A stretch of 64,000 bases of DNA, taken from the NCBI RefSeq assembly GCF_003473485.1, contig NC_053042.1:47455762-47519761 (forward strand), given 5' to 3'. The position numbers and the translations under genes are program-made. Source of the DNA: Medicago truncatula. Its lineage: Eukaryota > Streptophyta > Magnoliopsida > Fabales > Fabaceae. The notes below the pieces were generated by a model. The model made no database searches, was not told the DNA's origin, and saw only the letters and a list, made by a program, of their open reading frames with translations. Shown here one piece after another: positions 1-13,124 of the stretch; the first letter of the stretch is position 1; each line of letters opens with the position of its first letter.

Positions 1-1295
1 CAAAGTATGATAAAAAGATGCCCATAATTTTCACTTATGCCAACTATTCATATTTAAGGTTTAGGTCACTTTGCAGTCTCTATTATTCCTTGAGAATGAG
101 AAGGAATTACTATTGATATTTGTGTTATAGCGTGAACAAAGTCACTTGACGGTTATTTACGAGTCATGACACTTGGTTCTGTTTCATATTTATTAACAAC
201 AAACCCTACTTCTTTCAAACATCAACGGACACTGATTTTTTGTTGCTTGTCACTGACAAGACTATTTTTACTTATGACAGTAACTCTATAATGCGGGACA
301 AATTTACATTTCTTATTTATCTCTCCAGTATGTCACTGTTCGTTGAGGCTCGAGCAATCTTTGAATAAATAAAACTTGTACCATACCATGCATGATCCGA
401 CAAGCATACATGGACATGAAAAAGTGTACGAATGCACATACACACAGGTTATGAATAGTTTGCTAGTCTTAAAACATACCTTGGTGCGAATCCAACACAC
501 TCAATGGAACTTGAATGAGAAGGCAGGGTACTAACAACCTGCCAACAAGATACAACATTTCTTAGAAACCAAGCAGAAAGCTAAATTTATATGCTCAAAC
601 CCTTTTACATAAATAAAGTTGCAGCATGCAAAGACAAAAGGAACAGACTAGCACAAGGATAAGTGATGATAGTTTGGAGCCTTGGTTAGTCAGCTCTTGC
701 AGTCTTGCTCCAGTACTACACAGACCACGTTACAAAAGAACATCATTCTTAATAATTAATTATATTTTCCGATGAGATAAAACCCAAAAACAGTTGGGTT
801 GATCACCTACTCAAGGAGCTCATAGTGTTGTTAGATCACAGAGCCACCAAGCCAAACTTTTGACTAATCAATTTTTTCTTTGTTGATATTTTTTGATTAA
901 TCAGTTTGATAAATCAACTAATAAACCATCTCCATATATAATGTAATCGAGTTTGACACACAATATCCCAATTTTAATCATATTGGGGATAAGCTAGCAG
1001 CTGATTTCAAGTAGTAGAATTGAGAATCATTTAGACTACTCTGACTCGTGAAAATATGTTAGAAACTAATGTGGGGAAGGGATGTCTTTCCCTTGTAAAC
1101 ATAGGTTCAGGAAATATCTCATCTAATGTCAGACTCTCAACATTCTGGTGTACCAAATTTTAGAAACATAGCAAAAGACACATGAAAGGATTCTCAAAAT
1201 AGTGAGACATCATACCCCAAAGACTAATGCACAAAAAATAACAGTTGATTATAGAAAATAGCACATTAAATATCAAATGCAATGAAAATACATAC
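1..1295. other. AT-rich stretch without a recognisable exon
   Basis: I read both strands and found no exon for the missing C-terminal WD40 repeats of the neighbouring gene, no RNA gene and no clear repeat boundary. It is probably the next intron or the 3' flank of that gene. Confidence 0.5.
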
Positions 1296-4200
1296 TCTTC
1301 CTGTAGTGATATTCACAATATGAACAGATCCATCCACAGAACCAGTAAGAGCAATAGTTGAAGTTGAATTTATTGCTAAACATGTTATTCCCTCGGTATG
1401 GTATGGATGACCTATAAAAGTAAAGGTTAACGAAAAATGTAAATGATAGTGTTGAAAATATTGCATTCTTTGTATTTAATGTATAGGCATATCATATCAT
1501 GTAAATAACAGGGTTAGCATTTCCTACAGTTATTTCTGAAATTATTGCTTTAAGGCAATATAAAATTGACTCTGGTGTGTAGTTCCAAAACACGGTGTCA
1601 CCATATGTCTCCTTTGTCTCTCTCTCAATATGAAATGAGCCTATGGACAGCCAACCCTAAGTCGTGCTTAACAAATTGCGGGGAAGAAGCATATTGAGAT
1701 AGACTGGCACATTGCTAGGGAGAAGATCAAATTGGGCCAAATCACAACTTTGTCAATTTTAATGATCAATTGTGTTCACTAAATCCTTGAGAGGTACACA
1801 AATCAGTTATATATGTAACTAGCATGATCCATATGATTTATATGCTCCAACTTGAGAGGGAGTGTTGAAAATATTTTTTGCTCTATGTATTTATCGTAAA
1901 GGCATATCGTATCATAAAAATAAGGATAATATCTCGTATATTTTTGTAATTATTGCTTTGAGCCTATATAAAATCGACCATGCTGCAATTCGACATGAAT
2001 TTTTTATGAAGCTATAGTGAGCGTGCCAGGATATTTCTCAATTTCACTTCGTTAATGTTGACCTTGCTTGATATTGATAAGGAAAGTGGAAGCTTTAGAG
2101 ATGATCCCAAAATTTGTTAAATAACTTTGCAAAAAAAAAAAAAAAAAACATTTGATAAGCAAGAAGGTTGTGGTCCGTTTCAAAGACATATCTATTCCTT
2201 TTTTGTGTGATACAAGTTACGACATAATCATGCCTAGATTTGACAACATTCCCAGGACAGGTCTGAACGTAAGAGCCCCCTCCCAGCCCAAATAGTCTAA
2301 AGAGCTCTGAGATTTTTGTTGTAAGACCATGAGAGTGCCAGGTTTCTGTTTTGGATGATAGATCCAGGCATCTACAGAAGTGAATACATGGATAATAGAT
2401 CCAGGAATCTACAGGAGTAAATACAGGTAGCAGCAACAAGAGGGTTCCATGGGCGGAGGGCTCCATAAATTTTTGAATACCAATTCAAAAGGTTTAACAT
2501 AAACCTTAATAGAAAGGGTAGTTGGCAGACAACGTGCCTTGTCTAGGCAATAAGCAGTACAAAATCCACCACATTTTTTTGAAGGTAGCAGCAACAAGAG
2601 GAATCTACAGGAGTAAATACAGGTAGCAGCAACAAGAGGGTTCCATGGGCGGAGGGCTCCATAAATCTTTGAATACCAATTCAAAAGGTTTAACATAAAC
2701 CTTAGTAGAAAGGGTAGTTGGCAGACAATGTGCCTTGTCTAGGCAATAAGCAGTACAAAATCCACCACATTTTTTTGAAGGTATTGGATAGATTACACTG
2801 CTGTAATACATGTTCACTACCACATAATGGGGTGGCCTAATCTGCAGTGCCATCATAATGGGTGTTTAAGGAAAAGGAGAATATGAATAGTGCACTTAAC
2901 AAGTATAAGGCTCAGCTTGAGGCAAAATGGTTTCCAATTCCAACAACAATCAGGTTCCGATTATTCATAGACTTTTCCTCTATTGTAAAGTCAGTCACCA
3001 TTAGCATCCTCCTCACTTTGACGCTCACTCATCATTGGCAATATCCAGCAAACGGGATGTAAATATGGGCTGCTAGATGAAGAAGTATACATACAACAAC
3101 TACCCGGTTACGAGTAATAAAGCATTGTATGCCCTCAAACACACAACAAGGGGGTTTGGATTGAGAGTCTTGCATATGCTCTCTTGGGTCTAAGCTTCAA
3201 ATCTAACAAAAGTGATCCCTCTCTTTTCACACCCAGTGTCGTCACAGCACATCTTTCATTAATTCAGAAAATCATAACCAACTTAATTTCTCACAAACTG
3301 CTAGGTGGGCTGGACAATATCCTAGGAATTGAAGTAAAACACTTAATGATGGTTCGCTCCTTTTATCTCAAGCTAAATACATTTGGGATCGGCCAGAAAA
3401 GGAAGGTAACTGTAAACTTTCCAAGTATGGGTAGACTATGTAGCTAATTGTACTTTATGTAGATCTATTGTTGGGGCATGCAGTTCAATGCCATCACAAG
3501 GATACATATCAGATTTGCTCTACAAGGCTTGTCAAATTTACTCCCAGCCTCCAGAGGAGTATCAGAAGGTTTTCAAAAGAATTCTACGGTTTATTAAGGA
3601 ATTCATGCATTCTCTTTTCAGCCAGCATCATCATTTCAGTCCCCCTTTAAATTCTTAGCATGATGAGAATTGGGCATCTAACCGGATGATAGAAGATCCA
3701 CATTTTGTGTGTGTTTTCTTGGGACATAATATAATATTCTGATGGTCAAAGAAAGCCACTAGTGGCCAACTAAAGCCTTATCTAATCAGAGATTTATCCC
3801 TTTGAGGGTGTCTGATACCAACTTTCCTTTGCTCACTCACCCTGCCAGGGGGCATGTTAAAGAGTAGTTGTAATACTGTGTGGCCGACATTTTTGTAATA
3901 AGGCAGCATGCCTAGCTGACTATAAGATCACTGTATTGTATTATTACCTACTGTACGACTAACTCCTTTCTTTATCGGTTATAACATATCAGTTGAATTG
4001 TATGTCTTTTTCTTAGTCTCTGCTGTCAGAGATGCATCTTTGTTATTCACTCTACAGAAATACTCAGAGTTTATCTTAATTTCTTGCACTTTTTTGTCAC
4101 TTCTTCGCTTCTCAAATTCTAGTTGAGGCAAGGAGAGATACTTTTACTTTCATATAAGAAATCAGATATATATGAACGAGAAAGATTAGAAGTTCTCTTG

Positions 4201-6148
4201 TAGACAGGAGAGGTTCGAAGCATCTTAAACTTAATATTGTAATTTTGGGTATTAATAATTAAACTAGTCATATTATTCATACACAACAACAACACTATAA
4301 AATGAAGTTTACATTACCTCGCACAACATGAATGCTTTCTCCACTTTTTGGGTTCCATATTCTCAAGGTTGCATCGTCAGAACCAGTACATATTGTTCTC
4401 CCTAAGGTACCAAGTGAAAAGAAATAAAAAATGTAAAAATGCATAATATTAATCATAACAGTTGAATGCCAAGATGAAGATAGATTACTACCATCGGGAG
4501 TAAAATCACCACAGGTCACACTACCAGCATGACCATTAAACGACATAAGGAAGTCAAGATTACTATTCCACATCCACACTGAGGAGGATTCATCAAAACC
4601 AGCAATGAGGACGTTTCCTCTTGGATGCCACCTGAGCCACTGTAAAATTTAACGGCAACTAATTAGAAACTATCAAAAGCACAAAAGGCAAGAAAAATTA
4701 TTTAACAATCTTACCTCAACACCCCCTTCAGGACCATCAAGCGTGCCTTTCAGATTTCCAGATGCATCCCAGATTTTAACAGTTCCATCAAAACTTCCTG
4801 ATGCCAAAAACGTTCCATCATGGCTAAACCCTAAACTCGATACAGAATCTTTATGACCTGCACAAGATTAATAACAAACTCATTTTGCGATTGCAAGAAA
4901 CACAAACTTGACTTTACCAATTATCATACCAATGCCACACTTATATTAAACTAAATTAGTAAGAATCCACCCATCAATAGCTATGTATTATGCAGATACC
5001 CAATTGTATGGGTTGAAACATTGAAGGAGTTCAATGTAGGAGGTCTAGAGTTCAATCTCTGTAACTAAAATTTCTCCAGCCCCCTAAGACCATCTCCAAT
5101 GGAAGGGTCTTAGACATTTAAGACCCGGTACCTATTAGGTACCCCCATTGGGGAGAATCTTTTTCAGGGTCTTATTTAAGACCCCAACTTTAAACGGGAC
5201 CTACACTCTTTTAATATTAAAAAATTGAAATGTAGTGATATAAAGTTATTGATAGTTGATTAGTGGGTCCCATTTAAGAACTTTGTGTGAGATCTGGGTT
5301 GGAGGAATTGAGTGCTTATTAGATACTACTATTAAAAAATTATAAATGAGTGATGTGTACGCGTGGGACCCATTTAAGAACCAAAAAATGGGTATCTCCA
5401 TTGTGGATGCTCTAACAAACTAACCACTAATATTTGCCTTTTATAAGAAAAGAATATATACCATTAAGCTGGGAAGCCCATTCTCCATTAAGGATCCTCC
5501 AGAGAAATCCTACGTCATCACCAGCTCCTGTTGCCACCAGTGCCTCGTCTGTTGGGCTACAGGCAACTGTATATAACTCCCCTACACATGAATCCAAGAA
5601 AGCATTAAAAAATATCACAAATTCCTTCCAACACCATGCACATATATGATTTGTATGACTTCAAATCTCTGTATAGACTGACCCAACACAATAATTGTTA
5701 CCACATGGGGGATTTGAACATGAAACCTAAAGAGAAGCACACTACAAGTCCTAGGTTCCCAACCCAATCAAACCAGGACGGAAAAGGGAAAAAACATAAA
5801 CAAATAGAGTAGAAGGCAGACCTTCATGACCGGTGAATGTATGCACAGAATCATCGTCATAACCACTACCACCACCGCCACCACCATCTGCAATATTTAA
5901 AATAATATAGTAACAAATATGTTATTAATATAATACTGAAATAAAAAAACATCAATGTTACTATGTAGGCCACCTGGACCGGGAGAGCCGCCAGGACCAT
6001 CTGGATTGTCGTCAGGTGCATCAGGAAGAAGTTCATCGTCAGAGGCAACTTCATGGATGATATCAGAGTCATCAATGAAAACATCATTGTTGTCTTCGTC
6101 TTCATCGTTGTTGAATTCATCATCACTATGATGATTTGGATCACTCAT
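1296..6148 (-). CDS. WD40-repeat protein, AAMP-like (3' end not in window)
   Basis: This encodes a WD40 beta-propeller protein of the angio-associated migratory cell protein (AAMP) type; its plant role is poorly defined. Exons, in transcription order: 6148-5962 (or 5974; both donors keep frame), 5887-5822, 5581-5462, 4857-4715, 4639-4492, 4401-4318 and 1411-1296, all in phase, giving 288 residues. Residues 1-62 are very acidic (DDEFNNDEDEDNND), followed by a Gly run and then WD repeats with GH...W/IW signatures (TFTGHEG, DGTVKIWD, TGSDDATLRIWN, GSVDGSVHIV). The family is about 400 residues long, so about 120 C-terminal residues lie to the left of the window or are lost. A noncoding first exon near 6411-6455 ends CTCAG|GTGAGT. 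The 2.9-kb intron 1412-4317 is swollen by copia fragments. Arabidopsis At1g71840 next to SERK1 is the likely orthologue, from memory. Confidence 0.88.
1450..1985 (+). mobile_element. Internally deleted Ty1/copia remnant with two LTR-like ends
   Basis: Two diverged copies of the same sequence, both starting TGTTGAAAATATT and ending near TATAAAAT(T/C)GAC, lie at about 1450-1578 and 1863-1985. Between them, at about 1740-1861, a degraded reading frame resembles the end of copia polyproteins (ADVFTKSLRG-like, then YDLYAPT-stop) just before the second LTR. The element is old and lacks nearly all of pol. It lies in an intron, antisense to the host gene. Confidence 0.6.
2404..2783 (-). mobile_element. 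Tandemly duplicated copia integrase-region fragment
   Basis: Two nearly identical units of 196 bp (2404-2599 and 2600-2783) encode on the minus strand a copia GAG-pre-integrase segment. Visible are a degraded zinc-finger stretch (GGFCTAYCLDKA), LPTTLS, and KPFELVFKNLWSPPP, which corresponds to the family's KPFELVFxDLWGPAP. The second unit continues upstream as IPIPSKKCGG. The orientation is opposite to the copia pieces on either side. Confidence 0.7.
3150..4080 (+). mobile_element. Ty1/copia RT-RNase H fragment plus start of 3' LTR
   Basis: The plus strand reads through several frameshifts as copia reverse transcriptase and RNase H: LGFKSNKSDPSLF, then LGIEVKHL, a frameshifted RSIVG, then DDRRSTSGVCVFLG and SKKATSG. 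A purine tract (GCCAGGGGGCA) ends at 3854 and the LTR appears to start TGTTAAAGAG at 3855; its right end is not clear. It lies in the WD40 gene intron in the antisense orientation. Confidence 0.72.
5088..5412. mobile_element. PIF/Harbinger (Tourist-like) MITE
   Basis: This 325-bp element has terminal inverted repeats GACCATCTCCAATGG and (reverse) GAGCATCCACAATGG, flanked by a 3-bp TAA duplication (5085-5087, 5413-5415). The 3-bp TAA/TTA target and the TIR motif are typical of Tourist MITEs. It sits inside an intron of the WD40 gene. Confidence 0.82.
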
Positions 6149-6645
6149 TGTATTGCTTAAAATTTTCAAGTCTATAAACCTATAAGACAAACAAAGTAAG
6201 ACAAAATTATTGAATAACTAAGTTATAAATTAAAATCTTAATTATCTTTGTAGAAATCGGAAAAGAGGAGAATATGAATGAAGCAGTGGGAAAAGCAACA
6301 AGAGTGTGAATTTGGAAAACTACACAAGTGAAAGCACTAACTACATAGCGAGAAAATTGATTAAAAGGAATAAGCGAAGAAGTTGCAGAGTGAGCTTGAA
6401 GGGAACTCACCTGAGAATGGAGACGGCGGCGGCGGCTGTCTGGTAGTGTTCTATCAACTGAACGGATGGATTTTCAGGTTAAGTTTTAATTTTTAAATAA
6501 CGGTGGCATCTAAAATAACACGGAGCCTTACTAAATTTTTACCATTGGATCCTGTTTAAAATAAACGGTCCAGATTTATTATCACTAACCGAATCAAACT
6601 AAATTTAATTTTTGTTCCGATTATAAAATAAGATATTCTTGCATC

Positions 6646-6910
6646 AACTCTCACTCAACACATCATTCTTACACCCAACCAATAAAAAAATGACACATGT
6701 TATTAACTTTAAAAAAAATGTTGATTTTAATTAAGGAAATGAAAACATAAATGGTGGTGGGTGGTTCTTATCGGTTAAATAAAGTGGAAAAATGAGAGAG
6801 AAATATTAAAAATAATGAGAAAAAATTCTGATATTAATTATTTTTATTATTTTAATGAAGTGTTAGATTTTAATTGATTTTGTATAAGAATAATGTGTTG
6901 GACAAGAGTT
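6646..6910. mobile_element. Short TIR element (MITE-like)
   Basis: The ends form imperfect inverted repeats of about 29 bp (left AACTCT..CAACACATCATTC; right, reversed, AACTCT..CAACACATTATTC). The interior is AT-rich and noncoding. I could not settle a target duplication, so the superfamily is open. It lies in the upstream region of the WD40 gene. Confidence 0.6.
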
Positions 6911-8339
6911 CACTTAACAATTTCTCTCGTAAAATTCTGATTACAAAACCTCTCTATTTTTTTAGGATTTTAAAATTCAGACAAATTATAGGTAAAGGTT
7001 ACATGATTCTCACATTATAGTTGTTTTGACAACATAAGGTGTTTTATGTTGTGAATAAAAATGAATCAAACACGTTAATTTATACAAGTTTTTGTGCAAT
7101 TGTAAACTACATAAATTGTTGATTCGTTCTAGACCATATATAAGTATTTTTTGTGCAAGTTCGTATAAACTTGTTTTATGGTAAATATTTTTAAGAACAT
7201 ACATAAGCTATGGTCAAAGTTCTGAACCGTGGAACTTATCTTTTAGGGAACAAAAACATGCATGGTTGAAGGAATATAATTAAATATACCAATCTTTACA
7301 TTTCCGTGGCTATTGTTTCCTTTCGGTTGGTAATGGATTGAAAGTTTTGATAAACAGAAATGATAGCTTGAAGGCTACCAAGCCAAAAGCATATAACATG
7401 AAACATACGAAGCTTCTTTTAATCTAAGGTTTGAACTTATGTTATGTTATGCATTTACAACAAAGCTTTATCAATGAGTATATTATTTTGATTCTAGTTA
7501 TTTCGAATTCGACTTATTTTGTCGTTGCTTTTCATAATAACAATCTTGTGACACCCCACCCTTCTTTAGATATTTCCAATGTTGGCTAATTATAAAGAAT
7601 AATTTTGGCATTTTACACTAATATAGGAACGCTATGATATATTGGTACAAGTAGTCTCCAACTTGTGCTTGTGAATTTGTAAGTGATACTGATAATATCT
7701 TTTGTCTCGGTTCAACTACATCTTTTGTCTTTGCCTAAATTAATGAGCTTTGTTTTGGTACTAGTTTTTGCTTAAGGGTTGTTTCTGGATGTATGTCTTC
7801 AGATTAAAAAGATAAAATCCATTAAATGTTATGTTTTTTTTTTAAAGTACAATTTGTGACGGTAATGCTTGTCGTGTAACACTTCATTTGCAAAAAAGAT
7901 AAAATTAACATGAAAAAAATGTATAGAATTATAACATTTTCGAACATTATGCTTCACGATTTTGCAGAAACTTTTAACGCCATACCAACCGATCACATGG
8001 TCACACCTTGATCACAAGTTGATATAACGCACACATACACACATAAGAATGAGATGAAGTATAGATTGTAGATTGAACAAGGGTATACAAAAAGAGTCAT
8101 CTAAGTAAACATCACTTCATCAAACAACACCAGATGATACAACAAATTTCAACTTGACAAAGCGACCCCTATGCACAAATGTAAATGAATATAATAATAC
8201 ACTGGACTTACAAGAGCTGTAATTAGGATATGGTACTTCAAGGAACCAAAAGAAGAAGAAAAAGTGAGAAAATTTTTAGTTAAAAAAAATAAATCACAAA
8301 TAATTCCATTCATTTTTCTTTTCATCACTACTGACAATG
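6911..8339. other. Intergenic space and SERK1 3' UTR
   Basis: AT-rich sequence between SERK1 and the WD40 gene. The right-hand few hundred bases are probably the SERK1 3' UTR. I see no further gene or named repeat. Confidence 0.5.
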
Positions 8340-11300
8340 TCATCTTGGACCAGATAATTCGACTGCATGTAGATTTTCAGTAGAGTCAACAATCCAATCA
8401 GAATTGGGATGAGGTGCCAATTCCACTTCCTGGCGTAGAACTTCCCCTTTTTGCCACTCATCCCATCTTTCTGCCAAGCCATCGCCTTCAAGCATTCTCA
8501 CTACATCTGACATCTTTGGCCGGTCCATAGGCGAACCTTGCGTGCATAGCAGCGCAACCTGGATTAACTGTTCTACCTCAGCTTCTATGTAGTTGGTTTT
8601 AAGATCGGGATCAACCAACATTTCAAGCTTTTTCTCTTTCAGAAGTCCTTTTACCTATGAACAAGTTCAGTTGAGTGCACAATTGTTCAAGAGTTGCATG
8701 AAATTCAACTGAAAGCGTAAACTAAAATAAACAAAGAACAGAAGGATGTGCGTTTGCACTGAACATACCCAATCAAGCAGCATAACATCATCATCATTCG
8801 CAAGTCGAGCAAGGTCAAAAGCTCTTTGTCCAGTTATAAGCTCAAGAAGCATGATACCATAACCAAAAACATCAGTTTTCTCTGAAGACTTGCCAGTAGA
8901 TAGGTACTCGGGAGCTATATGCCCAATTGTACCCCGAACAGCAGTTGTAACATGGGTGTCCTTGTAATCCATAAGTTTTGCCAATCCAAAATCCCCCACA
9001 ACAGCCTCAAACTCTTCATCCAACAATATGTTAGCAGCTTTCACGTCACGATGAATGATTTTTGGGTCACAATGATCATGCAAATATGAAAGACCCCTAG
9101 CTGATCCCAAAGCTATTCTTTTTCTTGTTGGCCAATCTAGTGGTTCTTGATGTGGAGGACGCTCTAGGATAATACAAACACAAAATCGGAAGAAGAATAA
9201 TTAATATTGACCGAAAGATTGTGTTGAGCACATATATAAACAAACTGTATAAATAGAGATCTACCTCTTAAACAGGAGGCAACACTTCCATTAGCCATGT
9301 AGGGATAAACCAGTAACCTTTCGGTTGGTGTCATACAAAACCCGCGTAAACGGAGGAGATTTCTATGCACAGCCATGCTGATCATCTCTACTTCAGTCTG
9401 AAACTGAAGCTCCCCACCAGGTGTCCGCTCCTCTTTTAATCTTTTGACAGCAACCAGTGAACCGTCAGCCAAACGTCCTTTGTACACCTTGCCAAACCCT
9501 CCTCTTCCAAGAATGTTCTTATTGCTGAAAGTATCTGTTGCAACTTGCAACTCTCGGAGTGAGAACCTCTTAAGCTGCCCAAGATGAACTTCAGGATCCT
9601 CTTCAGCTGCAAATGTATGCAAGGAATTTAAATTATATTATATCCATGTAATGAGTTCAACCAATGTAGGAGCCATTCAACTAGGATCTCTCACCAGGAA
9701 CATCAAAGAAAAATTCTTGTGGTTTCCTTCGACGCCACCATGCAAATGCAATTGCAGGTGCGGCAAATAATAGAGCAGCACCGGCAGCAACTCCTCCAGC
9801 TATTGCTCCAGTTGCACCGCCACTTCCTGCAATTAGGTATACATATCCAATATGAAAAATAGATTAGTTGGGCTAAGAAAACACCTTTAGAATTAAAAGA
9901 GTAATTGCAGCATTTAGAAGATTACCTGGGGCAGAGATTGGAGGTGGAGGGACAAATGGGGGAGGTGGAGAAAATGGAGGAGAGCCTGGACAAGGATGCC
10001 CGGTAACAGGTCCACATAGATTCAAGTTGTTTGCAAAACTGCAAACAGAAAGGAAGTCGGTTCAGAAAAGTTTTACAAGCAGAACCAATGAATCTAAGAA
10101 CACAGACACAGTTTAGTAGGAACCTGATAGGGGTGAATAACGAAAAGGAGCCATTATCCGGAACCACACCTGAGAGCTGGTTATTAGACAAATCCCTGCA
10201 TTTGGCGTATAAATAAAATGAGACAAATGTAGGTAATTCATATACAAATAATAGAAAATAAATACAGGACGGTGTATATTTTGAGATAAAGAATAACTTA
10301 CAGAACTTGTAGAGCTGAAATATTAGTCAGTGACATGGGAATAGGACCCATCAAGCTGTTGTTATTAAGCCGCCTATCCTTAGACAACAATTCCAGGAAA
10401 ACAGTATTAATATCTATCTTGATAGCATATTTCTTTTCTCAAACACGCCAACAAAAATCATATATAGTAGAAAATAAGCATCTTTTGAAAAAAAATAATA
10501 TCAAAAAACAAATTTAAAAGTGTGTCCACATTATAGTTAAAAAATTGTAGAACAAACAATCAACAATTGGAACACTTACAGAAAACGCAATTTTGACAAC
10601 TTGCCCAATGAATCCGGGATAGGGCCATTGAACCGATTTAGGTACAGATCCAAGCTCACCAAGTTAGTAAGATTCCCCAGGTCACTTGGAATAGGACCAG
10701 TGATGTTATTGCTGTAAAGTTCCCTATCATACATATAAAAAAAAAGTATGTATAATTATATTTTTCAACCAAGATTTATAAAAATCCGCATTAATAAAAC
10801 TTTTAAAATATTTCATGAAAAAACAATCAGAGAAGTTGCTGGGCAATTCCAGAATTGGTTTCAAGAACATGACCTGTCTTTTATACCAGAGTAATCCAGT
10901 TACAAAAGGATATAGTTCATCGAAATAAAACAACGATAAGTTGAAACTAAAAATATCTTGATCCCCACAACATTGAAATAATGTTCAATTCCATTGAAAC
11001 AATGAGGCTAATCATTTAAAACCAGGATGGAGTTGTAGGCAGAAAAACTTAGTCAACTAGTAGTTCAAAATAAAAGCGCTAAACTCCATTGTCTCAAACA
11101 ACTCTTATACTACTATTAATTTGTATTTTGGTACCAGTTTCTATCAAACTACTGTAAAAAAATATTTAAGTATCAAACTGAAAAAAGCAAAGAAATAAGA
11201 ACACTGAAGCAATCGTCATCATTTTATTGACCAGTCCCTTAGAAAATTAAATGATGAAAGGAAAAGAGCATTAGAACATCAAAGTATCAAGGCACAACAA

Positions 11301-12372
11301 CATACAGATACTGCAAATTCTTGAGTTGCCCGAGCTGTGGAACTAGTGTGCCCGATAAAGCAGCATTTCCCAGATCACTGACATCAAACCAAAGGAAAGA
11401 ACAAGAGGAACATCAGAAAATTCATCTTCTTTGAAAAGCTATTGAAACAGCATTAGCATATATGTAATGATATATCAAGGACCAAGTAGCTTACACTCTT
11501 ATGACACTATTATCATTGTTGCAGGTTACATGAAACCATGTACAAGGATTAACAAGTGTAGGATCCCAACTTTGCAAAACATTATTAGGATCTTGTAAAT
11601 TTGTCCTCAAGTTATGTAAAGCATCACCTGTTTCAAAACACAAGAACACGTAATCACGTAAAAACCAGCTCAGCTTATGTATCAGATCCAAACCAAATAT
11701 CATCTTTAATTGCAGCCTTAAATGATAATAAAGCAGTACGAAATTGCATAATGTGTCTGAAAATCATTCTTTCTTAGCTAAATAAACATCAAACAAGCAT
11801 GAAGAATCATTAAAAAGGTGTGACAAATTCCATGATTGACATTATTACTACACAAACGAATAATTATTCCATTGCTTAATATGCATAAAACATGATAAGA
11901 TAGCAAGCAAGAAAGCATTTTCCTCAAAAGGCACTACATGAGTCAAAAGAACTGTAGAATCTTATGAGGACTTATTATCCAAAAAATCAATTAAGTTACA
12001 ATGATGGTTCAATCTGATAAATTCTACAACATTATACAACTACAAATCCACAAACAAAAAGGAATTAAAAGACCAAAAGACACATCACACATATTCTCAA
12101 AACACAACCCTTTTGAGTTTTGACAGAACAGAACAATGAATCAAGTATAAAAAACAACCTCATTAACCAAACACATTAAAACAAAAAACCAACAACAACC
12201 AAAAAAACAAAAGAACAAAACATGTTTTCAAACATTTCCCTTCTTAACAAAACAATAATGAAACAAAATTACACAAACCTTCCATGTTAGCAGAAACCAG
12301 CCATAATGGATGAAGCAACAGCAGAAAGAAGGCACAAATGAAAGCTAAAGCACAGAACTTTGTCTCCTCCAT
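8340..12372 (-). CDS. SERK1: Somatic embryogenesis receptor kinase (LRR-RLK II)
   Basis: This is a plasma-membrane LRR receptor kinase that acts as co-receptor for brassinosteroid, peptide and immune receptors. Eleven exons: 12372-12279, 11627-11495, 11377-11306, 10723-10580, 10373-10302, 10195-10124, 10038-9926, 9826-9695, 9606-9265, 9163-8769, 8654-8340; they join in phase to 627 residues. Order: signal peptide (about 1-29), cap with the CTWFHVTC motif, five LRRs carried by 72/144-bp exons, a Pro-rich SPP region ([10 protein letters not shown]) in exon 7, a transmembrane segment near 238-260 before WWRRRKP, then a kinase with [22 protein letters not shown] and the C-terminus VELSGPR. It is an RD kinase with all catalytic residues present. 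The ending and exon pattern fit the SERK1/2 subgroup, and 627 residues is the length I recall for Medicago SERK1. Confidence 0.95.
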
Positions 12373-12856
12373 TTGATTAAGTAGTAAATAACCTCAGATC
12401 CAAATAATAATTATAAAACATCACAAACCCATTCAACCACCTTCACCACCAGCAGCACAATAAATGAAAATGAGCATAAACCCTAACCCCCAAATCTCAG
12501 TTGAAATCTTGAAGCATTAGAATCTATCTATCTACCACACTATACCCAGAACCCGATCTCGTCAAAATACACCTTTTTTGGACTGACCCAGAAACATAAA
12601 CTCATAAAAAAATAAACTTTTTGTTATTAAAACCAAAAAGTAGTATATTACAGCATTTCAATTATTATTATTATTATTAATTATTTTATAAACTCAAATT
12701 ATAGTAATATACAAAATAAAAAAAAGAAATAAATAAAAAAAAATGATGTTTTTCTTTCTCCGTTTCACTTTCTATCTAGCTAGCTTATAGCTTCTGAAGA
12801 AACACTCTTTCTTTATCAGAGTGTAATTGTTATCTTTTTGATGGAGGCGTGCACAG

Positions 12857-12897
12857 AGGAGAGAGAGAGTGAGTGTAAGTAGAGAGAGAGAGTGAGG
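12857..12897. repeat. GA/CT-rich tract in SERK1 leader or promoter
   Basis: A GA-repeat tract (CT on the transcribed strand) about 485-525 bp upstream of the SERK1 ATG. CT-rich leaders of this kind are common in plant promoters and 5' UTRs; the transcription start is not visible. Confidence 0.6.
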
Positions 12898-13124
12898 TGC
12901 CCGAACGGTGGTGACCGCTGCCCGAACTAGCTCACGAAAACGCAGTCAAAAATGTATTGGCGCTATAACGTGGAAAGTGACGTGACTGAAAGATGGAGAG
13001 GGGGGGCAAAACCCCGTTTTTTTGGTCAAACTTTGGTGGACCCAACGTTACTTTCTTTTTGGGGGTGATGCCATCTAGCATTGCATTTGCTTACTCACAT
13101 ATATTAATCTCATCTCTCATGAAA

